From contig JAGCRL010000081.1 in assembly GCA_017964705.1 (NCBI GenBank), positions 1 through 5,755 on the forward strand: a DNA stretch of 5,755 nucleotides, read 5' to 3'. Source of the stretch: Alphaproteobacteria bacterium (GTDB lineage: Bacteria > Pseudomonadota > Alphaproteobacteria > RF32 > CAG-239). A program made the position numbers and the translations under genes. Positions 1-4,810 of this stretch are shown here, piece after piece; within the stretch, counting starts at the first letter, position 1; every line of letters starts with the position of its first letter. A model generated the notes under the pieces. The model saw only the letters and a list, made by a program, of their open reading frames with translations. It searched no databases and had not been told where the DNA came from.

Positions 1-611
1 CCACTTCTGTTGTTTTAAATAATGCTCGCGATATCTGTAAAAAAGCTTCTTCTTTGGAAGAGCTTAAGCAAATGCTTTTATCTTTTGAGGGGTGTAATTT
101 AAAAAATACGGCGGCGTCAACAATTTTGGGAGAAGGTAACCCTAAAGCTAAGCTTATGCTTATAGGGGAGGCTCCCGGAGCAGATGAAGACCGTTTGGGA
201 CGCCCTTTTGTCGGTCGTTGTGGTAAGCTTTTAGATAAAATGCTCGAGGCTATACATTGTCGGCGTGAGGATTGTTATATTACTAATATTTTGCCTTGGA
301 GACCACCGGGGAATCGCACTCCCACCGATGAAGAGGTCGCTGTTTGTTTACCTTTTTTGAAAAGGCAAATTGAGTTAATTCAACCGGATGTAATTTTACT
401 TTTAGGGGGAATCGCCCTGAAATCTGTTATGGATTATACAGAATCTATTTCTCGTGCACGAGGAAAGTGGTTAGAGTATTCAACAGAAGATAAAAACATT
501 CCGGTATTAGCAACCTATCATCCCTCATATTTGCTTCGCAGTGCTGCACAAAAATCAAAAGCTTGGATAGATTTGATAAGATTACAAAGAAAACTTGCAG
601 AACTAAAATAA
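1..611 (+). CDS. Uracil-DNA glycosylase, family 4-like, 5' end missing
   Basis: This enzyme removes uracil from DNA by cleaving the N-glycosidic bond, the first step of base excision repair in the cytoplasm. The reading frame is open from base 3, so the gene begins before the window. A TTG at 54 could be taken as a start, but the 17 codons before it read like the usual helical N-terminal region of the family, ending in S-L-E-E-L. Numbering from that TTG, motif A is G38-E-A-P-G42, followed by A-D-E-D-R and P51-F-V-G. Next come N87-R-T-P-T and motif B, H156-P-S-Y-L-L, near the end. Classical family 4 enzymes hold a [4Fe-4S] cluster with four cysteines. Here C14 and C98 fit two of those places, but the second Cys of the first pair is K17 and the Cys before R-P-P is W82, so the cluster is probably absent. 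A 74-base AT-rich gap separates it from the next gene. The superfamily call is firm; exact family and substrate range are inferred. Confidence 0.93.
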   Translation, partial: TSVVLNNARDICKKASSLEELKQMLLSFEGCNLKNTAASTILGEGNPKAKLMLIGEAPGADEDRLGRPFVGRCGKLLDKMLEAIHCRREDCYITNILPWRPPGNRTPTDEEVAVCLPFLKRQIELIQPDVILLLGGIALKSVMDYTESISRARGKWLEYSTEDKNIPVLATYHPSYLLRSAAQKSKAWIDLIRLQRKLAELK

Positions 612-616
612 TTTGT

Positions 617-636
617 TTTAATTAATAAAAATTAAA
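617..636 (+). terminator. Weak AT-only hairpin after the glycosylase gene
   Basis: The 7-base arms TTTAATT (617-623) and AATTAAA (630-636) are inverted repeats around a 6-base loop, six bases after the glycosylase stop codon. The stem has no G-C pair and no clean T-run follows, so it would be a poor terminator. The rest of 612-685 is AT-rich. A possible -10 box TATTAT lies at 648-653, but I see no -35 box at good spacing. It is therefore uncertain whether the next gene has its own promoter or is read through from upstream. Confidence 0.2.
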
Positions 637-685
637 CTATCTTTATTTATTATGTTCTCATAAATCAAGTATATGGGGTTTTGGC

Positions 686-1420
686 ATGAAAAAATATATT
701 AAAATTTTATCTGTTTTGATATGTGGCTGTGTTGCTTTAGCATCTACATCTGTATTTGCTGCAGATACCGCCACCCAAAAAGAACCTTCAACTCGGAATA
801 ATGCCGTTATTTTTAAGGTTCATGAAATAGATCCGGTTATGAAAGATGGTGTTGTTACCGGGTGTGATTTTTCTGTAACTTTATATAATAGAACGTCTAT
901 TAATTTCCGTTCATTCACCCTTAATTTGGAATGGAATGATGTTGTTGATGAGCGCTTTAGATTTGATAATTATATGGCCGCTTATTTAGATGCAGAAGAA
1001 TATTCTAAACAAAAAGAATTTATAGGTAGTGATGCCGGGGCTGTTTCTTTACAGACATCAATTGCAATTAGTGCTTTTGGTGCAGATAAACAAATTTCTA
1101 TTCGTTCTCACGTAGATAGCGAAAAATGTTATTTAATGTTGGGTAACGCTTCTTATCGCGTTTCTCCTTGTGATATTGTTAGAAACATTGACAACATGAA
1201 TGCTGTTGGTATCAATAATAAAGAATGTTCTCAATTGTTCCAGTTTGTTAACACTTCCAACCCTGAATATTTTGGTCAATTTAAAAAACTATCTGCAACA
1301 GAGATTGTTGCTCAGCAAGATGCAACTATTACAAACGACCTTGCAGATATAGATGTTGTTATAAAGAAAATTGTCGAAAATTTAGGGTCTTCAGATACTG
1401 CTTTGGCAGAAATTAACTAG
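686..1420 (+). CDS. Exported four-cysteine protein of unknown function (first of a paralogous pair)
   Basis: I do not recognise this 244-residue protein. It starts with a clear Sec signal peptide: M-K-K-Y-I-K, a hydrophobic stretch at about 7-20, then S-V-F-A with likely cleavage after A25 or A26. The mature protein should be periplasmic or outside. Four cysteines remain after cleavage (C60, C148, C162, C181), enough for two disulfides. The patterns C60-x-F-S-V-T-L with L79-N-L, and C148-Y-x3-G-x8-C162, recur at the same spacing in the next gene, so the two are probably paralogues. Alternating hydrophobic residues around 40-82 suggest beta strands. Residues 185-244 form a C-terminal extension, rich in helix-forming residues, that the partner lacks. 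An I-C-G-C at 12-15 faintly resembles a lipobox, but the hydrophobic region before it is short. The ATG has only a loose Shine-Dalgarno sequence (GGGG at 675-678). The next gene follows after 14 bases, implying co-transcription. Confidence 0.85.
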   Translation: MKKYIKILSVLICGCVALASTSVFAADTATQKEPSTRNNAVIFKVHEIDPVMKDGVVTGCDFSVTLYNRTSINFRSFTLNLEWNDVVDERFRFDNYMAAYLDAEEYSKQKEFIGSDAGAVSLQTSIAISAFGADKQISIRSHVDSEKCYLMLGNASYRVSPCDIVRNIDNMNAVGINNKECSQLFQFVNTSNPEYFGQFKKLSATEIVAQQDATITNDLADIDVVIKKIVENLGSSDTALAEIN

Positions 1421-1434
1421 TTTTAAGGTACTAA

Positions 1435-2079
1435 ATGAAAATAGTTCGTTTCTTATTTTTATTTTCTGTCTGTTTTTTTTGTTATGCTATTTCATTGTCT
1501 GCGCAAGTTCTTGATGATGAACCTGTAAAAAAAGGAGCTACTTTAGATGAAACCGATAAGGATGAAGCTTTATTTAATGAACTTTTTAGCGATTATTCAG
1601 AAGAAGATAGAGATATAACAAAAATAAAAACATTTGATGATGCTATGGATCGTGTTGCATCCTATATTGATATTACCGATATTAAAAGCAATCCGGAAGT
1701 TAAAGAAAAGGCTTTACCTCCTCTGGAAGGAGATATTCTTGTTGGCATAACAAGAAACAGTTTCGTTATTGGGCAAAACTCCTTAAATCAACCTGTTTGC
1801 TTTTTTACAGTAACATTAAAATCTAATCTTACACGTTATATCAAAGTTTTAGGTCTTAACTTGCTTTATAAAAACCATTCTTTTGCTTTTATATTTAGAA
1901 ACATTAATCCAAACAAATCTGCTACACATGCTATTCGGACAACCGGAGATATTTGTTATAATTTGACTGGTGCGCCGGATATTGATATTAATAAATGTAA
2001 AATAACCGGATCAAATGGTAAAGAATGTGCAGAACGAATCCGTTGGGATGAAAATCTTACTGATTCTGATGATAAGTAA
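1435..2079 (+). CDS. Exported four-cysteine protein of unknown function (second of a paralogous pair)
   Basis: I do not recognise this 214-residue protein either. Residues 1-23 form a Sec signal peptide, with a hydrophobic core at about 6-20 and L-S-A before probable cleavage at Q24. An acidic, probably flexible region follows at about 27-98, with many Asp and Glu, which the upstream gene product lacks. The domain it shares with that protein is at about 100-200: C122-x-F-T-V-T-L and L141-N-L, then C174-Y-x3-G-x8-C188, then G-K-E-C198. The first three cysteines and several other residues match the upstream protein at identical spacing within each block. The acidic tail ends D-S-D-D-K. The start is supported by AAGG at 1425-1428, six bases before the ATG and 14 bases after the previous stop, so the two are very likely one operon. 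No terminator is visible after the stop; a new promoter begins 16 bases later. A periplasmic role is inferred and no function can be given. Confidence 0.85.
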   Translation: MKIVRFLFLFSVCFFCYAISLSAQVLDDEPVKKGATLDETDKDEALFNELFSDYSEEDRDITKIKTFDDAMDRVASYIDITDIKSNPEVKEKALPPLEGDILVGITRNSFVIGQNSLNQPVCFFTVTLKSNLTRYIKVLGLNLLYKNHSFAFIFRNINPNKSATHAIRTTGDICYNLTGAPDIDINKCKITGSNGKECAERIRWDENLTDSDDK

Positions 2080-2094
2080 TTTTCCCGTTTTTTA

Positions 2095-2123
2095 TTGCTT
2101 TTTTTGCGAAAATATGCTATATT
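2095..2123 (+). promoter_or_regulatory. Predicted sigma-70 type promoter with extended -10
   Basis: A -35 box TTGCTT (2095-2100) is followed by a 17-base spacer and a -10 box TATATT (2118-2123). The -10 is preceded by TGC, giving the extended -10 form TGnTATATT. The -35 matches the consensus at three of six bases and the -10 at five of six. Transcription would start near 2130, leaving about 30 bases before the ATG at 2159. It would drive the small GC-richer unit that ends at the terminator at 2451-2495. This was called by eye; in AT-rich DNA such matches also arise by chance. Confidence 0.5.
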
Positions 2124-2158
2124 TTGTCTAGAAAACACATTATTTAATTATTATTATT

Positions 2159-2449
2159 ATGGTAAAAGAGATTATTTTTAAATTCCTGTGGGCAGCACTC
2201 TGCGCATGGGTAGCAGTCTGGCTTCTCAGCAAGACCGGATTGCAGCTCTCTTGGCTTCACAGCTTTGGGATACCATTGAAAAAAGTTCTGTTTTTTGTGC
2301 TGTTTGTGGTCTTTTGGGTCACCGGATGGCACAAAATAACAGGGCCCCTCCTCCTGAAAGGACTTGGTCTTACCATCATCCTAGTTGTTGGGGGAATGTG
2401 CATATACTACGGCTACCATCTGCTTTTATGGCTGGCAAGCTGTCTCTGA
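2159..2449 (+). CDS. Small hydrophobic membrane protein of unknown function, atypical composition
   Basis: This 96-residue ORF encodes a very hydrophobic, Trp- and Leu-rich protein with likely membrane segments at about 6-23, 40-57 and 68-96, the last perhaps two short helices. K3, K8, K25, K41, K42, K59 and K67 lie near segment ends. I do not recognise the family. Bases 2181-2450 contain 133 G or C of 270 (49%), well above the neighbours. Only 3 of its 21 Leu codons are TTA or TTG, against 18 of 22 in tolQ, which suggests foreign origin. The ATG sits at the end of an ATT run (2147-2158) with no Shine-Dalgarno sequence, a weak point. In its favour, the TGA lies two bases before a strong terminator stem and a promoter fits just upstream. 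A second ORF in another frame (2188-2478) ends inside the terminator stem and is less credible. The alternative is that the unit makes a non-coding RNA of about 365 bases. Any link to the tol genes is unproven. Confidence 0.6.
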   Translation: MVKEIIFKFLWAALCAWVAVWLLSKTGLQLSWLHSFGIPLKKVLFFVLFVVFWVTGWHKITGPLLLKGLGLTIILVVGGMCIYYGYHLLLWLASCL

Positions 2450-2450
2450 G

Positions 2451-2495
2451 AAAAAGAATCGTTTTCAACCCCCATTGAAAACGATTCTTTTTTTT
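2451..2495 (+). terminator. Strong intrinsic terminator with 18-bp perfect stem
   Basis: The arms at 2451-2468 and 2475-2492 pair perfectly over 18 bases around the 6-base loop CCCCCA. The G-C-containing core pairs GAATCG with CGATTC. The 3' arm runs into eight consecutive T (2488-2495). It begins two bases after the TGA of the small membrane-protein ORF and insulates that unit from the tol operon promoter that follows. The A-run at the base of the 5' arm could give weak termination in the other direction too, but no minus-strand gene is seen there. Confidence 0.93.
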
Positions 2496-2513
2496 GTTTT
2501 GATTAGTTGTTTT

Positions 2514-2541
2514 TTTACATTTATATGTTAAAAGGTATAGT
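2514..2541 (+). promoter_or_regulatory. Predicted promoter of the tolQRA operon
   Basis: A -35 box TTTACA (2514-2519) and a -10 box TATAGT (2536-2541) each match the sigma-70 consensus at five of six bases, separated by 16 bases. Transcription would begin near 2548, giving a leader of about 30 bases with GAGGA at 2570-2574 before the tolQ ATG. The upstream terminator makes a promoter necessary in this gap. A weaker alternative is TTGATT (2499-2504) with TATATG (2522-2527). Confidence 0.55.
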
Positions 2542-2579
2542 CAGAGAATTGTTCACTTAATAAATAAACGAGGAATACT

Positions 2580-3314
2580 ATGGATACACAAGCTGCAAGT
2601 GAAGTTGCTAATCAATTATCTATGTGGAGTATGGTTTGGTCTTCTGACCTTATTACAAAAGCAGTTATGATTGGTCTTATCGCCGCATCAATTTGGTCTT
2701 GGGCGATTATTTTTGAAAAATTTAATACATTACGCCAAGTCAAAAAGCTTTCTAAATTGTTTGAAGAACGTTTTTGGTCCGGCGGCTCTTTGGATAAGCT
2801 GTATGATTCTATTGGAAACCCACAAGACCCTATGTCTGCTATGTTTGTTGCCGCAATGAAAGAATGGAGAAGAACAAACATCATGAAATCTAAAACAGAT
2901 AGAGGCTTAAGAGGTGTTTCTTTGCAACAGCGAATCGAAAAAGCAATGATGGTTTCTATGGATAAAGAATTAGATGAATTAGATAATCACTTGGGATTTT
3001 TGGCATCTACCGGTTCTGTTGCCCCATTGGTAGGATTGTTTGGAACGGTTTGGGGAATTATTTCATGTTTTAATGCTATTGCCCAAACTCAAAGTAATTC
3101 TTTGACCTCTATTGCCCCGGGTATTGCTGAAGCATTATTTACAACAGCATTTGGTTTGATTGCGGCAATTCCTGCTTATGTTGCATATAATATTATTACT
3201 TCTGATATTGAGCGTTATGCCAAAACTTTGGATAATTTTTTAGCTGAGTTTTCAAGTATTTTATCTCGCGAAATTGATGATACCGCTATTAGGGCAGAAA
3301 TGGCTGGAGAATAA
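2580..3314 (+). CDS. tolQ: TolQ, proton-channel subunit of the Tol-Pal motor
   Basis: TolQ is the MotA/TolQ/ExbB-family inner-membrane protein that, with TolR, uses the proton gradient to energise TolA during outer-membrane invagination at cell division. The 244-residue length is typical. A first membrane helix lies at about 24-45, a large cytoplasmic loop at about 46-135 and two further helices at about 138-165 and 175-205. The signature G152-L-F-G-T-V-W-G-I and the A-P-G-I-A-E-A block (179-185), which continues to A-I-P-A, are intact. T156 and T189 occupy the two channel-lining threonine positions known in the family. The start is supported by GAGGA at 2570-2574 at good spacing. tolR begins two bases after the stop, so the two are surely co-transcribed and probably translationally coupled. 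ExbB is the main alternative, but the sequence style and a TolA-type third gene favour TolQ. Confidence 0.93.
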   Translation: MDTQAASEVANQLSMWSMVWSSDLITKAVMIGLIAASIWSWAIIFEKFNTLRQVKKLSKLFEERFWSGGSLDKLYDSIGNPQDPMSAMFVAAMKEWRRTNIMKSKTDRGLRGVSLQQRIEKAMMVSMDKELDELDNHLGFLASTGSVAPLVGLFGTVWGIISCFNAIAQTQSNSLTSIAPGIAEALFTTAFGLIAAIPAYVAYNIITSDIERYAKTLDNFLAEFSSILSREIDDTAIRAEMAGE

Positions 3315-3316
3315 GA

Positions 3317-3742
3317 ATGGTCGTCCATGGTAAAAATATAAGAAAGAACAGTCGCCGTAATGCTAATATTAATATGACCAACTTAATGGATGTTATGATG
3401 GTTTTATTGGTTGTCTTTATGGTGGCAGCACCGTTAATGACTTCCGGAATTCCACTGGAACTTCCTAAAGTAGGCGGAGGAACCTTAGATGGTAAGGAAA
3501 CGTCTATTAATATTAGTGTTGATAAAGATGGTGCCTACTATATCGGTCAAAGCGTTATTGAGCCAGATACAATTATTGATAAAATTATGGCTATCAAAGG
3601 AGAAAACCAAGAAGTAACAATAACTATTTCCGGCGATGCTTCTTCTGCTTACGGGAGTGTTATTGGCTTAATGGCTATGCTTAAAGAGGCTGGTTTTAGT
3701 AAGGTTGGTTTAAAAACTGAAGCACGTCGACAACAAAAATAG
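3317..3742 (+). CDS. tolR: TolR, peptidoglycan-binding stator subunit of the Tol-Pal motor
   Basis: TolR (ExbD/TolR family, 141 residues, normal length) has a short cytoplasmic N-terminus rich in Lys, Arg and Asn, a single membrane helix at about 23-42 and a periplasmic domain at about 45-141. D25 in the helix start (N-L-M-D-V-M) is the conserved proton-carrying aspartate. The run F-M-V-A-A-P-L and the following G-I-P-L-E-L-P are typical. The usual T-P-L before this Asp is T21-N-L here: the conserved Pro is replaced by Asn22. The Shine-Dalgarno sequence GGAGA at 3306-3310 overlaps the end of tolQ and sits six bases before the ATG. tolA follows after 11 bases. ExbD is the alternative name, and the operon context favours TolR. 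Confidence 0.92.
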   Translation: MVVHGKNIRKNSRRNANINMTNLMDVMMVLLVVFMVAAPLMTSGIPLELPKVGGGTLDGKETSINISVDKDGAYYIGQSVIEPDTIIDKIMAIKGENQEVTITISGDASSAYGSVIGLMAMLKEAGFSKVGLKTEARRQQK

Positions 3743-3753
3743 AAAGATTATTC

Positions 3754-4779
3754 ATGCAAAGAAAATACCTCATTAAATCCGTTGTTTTGCACATAGCAGT
3801 TTTACTGTTGTGTATTTTCGACTTGCCTTATTTTAAAAGTAAACATGATTTTGAAGATCAACCGCCTATTTTTGTTGATTTAGACAATGTAGTTATTTCC
3901 GATACAACAAACCTTCCGGAAAAAGCTGTTCGCGGAGAAGAAAGAAAAGTTGCAACCAGAAAAGAAAAGCCAGTGGTTGAAAACGCTGCATCTAAACAAC
4001 CAGAACCAAAACCGGAGCCTATTGCTGAACAAGAGCCGGATCCGGAACCGATTATAGAAAAGCCGGATATTAAAAATCCATCCTTAATAGAAGATGCTCC
4101 TAAAATGGAAGAATCTAAAGAAGATCCTAGAAAAGAAGAGGATAAAAAGCCTGTTGAGAAAAAGAAACCTGCGCCAATTCCTCAAAAGAAACCTCAAGTA
4201 AAACCGGATAAAAAACCGGAGCCGGATAAAAAAACTAAAACAAATGAAAAGCCTAAGCAAACAACTCCAACCCAAGACAAACCGAAAGAGGTAAAAAAAG
4301 CCAATCCTTTAGAAAGTTTAATGAATTCTGTTGATGATTTACAGAAGCAAATAGGGGAAGAAGATGCTCCTGCGCAAATTCCTTATAACGAGCCTGTAAA
4401 TAATATGGGCATTGAAGGTGGAAACAGCAAGGGCTCTTACTTTAGTGAATTATCTGTTTCCGGTATTGACTTTGTAAAATCTAAAATTCAAGAAAGCTGG
4501 AAAACCATAGCCGGTGGTAAAGATGACCGAAATATAGAAGTGGTTATTAACGTTAAACTTACAAAAGAAGGTGTTATCCAGTCTGTTGAAATAGACGATA
4601 TGCGTCGTTATCGTTCGGATGCTTATTTCCGAGCTTTAGCAGATAGTGCAGAGAGAGCAATACACATTGCACAGGAAGTTCACCAAGTCTTTAATGTTTT
4701 AGCCAGACAAAACGGTTCTCGCTATAATGAATGGAAAGATATTCGTTTTACATTTACCCCATTGGGATTGGCCAGATAA
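3754..4779 (+). CDS. tolA: TolA-like periplasm-spanning energy transducer
   Basis: TolA is anchored in the inner membrane by TolQR and reaches across the periplasm to Pal and the outer membrane. This 341-residue protein has one N-terminal membrane helix (about 7-24) with the S9-x3-H13 pair that TolA and TonB use to engage the motor. A charged, low-complexity linker rich in Lys, Pro and Glu follows at about 55-185, then a C-terminal globular domain at about 230-341. That domain begins D239-F-V-K-S-K-I-Q-E-S-W, which fits the alphaproteobacterial TolA C-terminal pattern. The linker is Pro-rich like TonB rather than the long Ala-rich helix of enteric TolA. The C-terminal domain has no cysteine: the places where related proteins have Cys (Q-E-C-W and C-S-P-L) are S248 and a diverged segment at 303-325. 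Translation has only a weak Shine-Dalgarno sequence (AGAAAG just before the ATG). Co-transcription with tolQR is clear from the 11-base gap. TonB is the alternative, less likely. Confidence 0.85.
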   Translation: MQRKYLIKSVVLHIAVLLLCIFDLPYFKSKHDFEDQPPIFVDLDNVVISDTTNLPEKAVRGEERKVATRKEKPVVENAASKQPEPKPEPIAEQEPDPEPIIEKPDIKNPSLIEDAPKMEESKEDPRKEEDKKPVEKKKPAPIPQKKPQVKPDKKPEPDKKTKTNEKPKQTTPTQDKPKEVKKANPLESLMNSVDDLQKQIGEEDAPAQIPYNEPVNNMGIEGGNSKGSYFSELSVSGIDFVKSKIQESWKTIAGGKDDRNIEVVINVKLTKEGVIQSVEIDDMRRYRSDAYFRALADSAERAIHIAQEVHQVFNVLARQNGSRYNEWKDIRFTFTPLGLAR

Positions 4780-4810
4780 AAATTTATTTTTAATCTAATT
4801 TGAGCTGCAT
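4780..4810 (+). other. Short convergent gap between tolA and recN
   Basis: Only 31 AT-rich bases separate the two stop codons of these facing genes. I see no hairpin with a T-run in the gap in either direction. Termination must rely on Rho or on sites inside the opposing gene, so the 3' ends of the two transcripts probably overlap. Confidence 0.5.

Noticed and set aside
54..56. TTG as the start codon of the glycosylase gene
   Set aside because: The frame is open to base 3 and the upstream codons read like family sequence, so the true start lies before the window.
719..730. Possible lipobox I-C-G-C in the first exported protein
   Set aside because: The hydrophobic stretch before it is very short, and the sequence goes on to a good signal peptidase I site at S-V-F-A.
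2147..2158. ATT repeat just before the small ORF
   Set aside because: Four units of a trinucleotide in AT-rich DNA are expected by chance; nothing supports a phase-variable repeat.
1956..2332. Two minus-strand ORFs of about 60 codons (1956-2138 and 2144-2332)
   Set aside because: They run antisense to the second exported protein and to the small membrane-protein unit, without their own ribosome site or recognisable content.
2188..2478. A 96-codon plus-strand ORF in another frame over the small membrane-protein gene
   Set aside because: It ends inside the terminator stem, has a mixed composition without domain character, and is best explained as a shadow of the hydrophobic frame at 2159-2449.
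4084..4275. A minus-strand ORF rich in Phe and Arg
   Set aside because: It is the antisense of the Lys/Glu/Pro linker of tolA, where AAA, GAA and similar codons prevent stops on the other strand.
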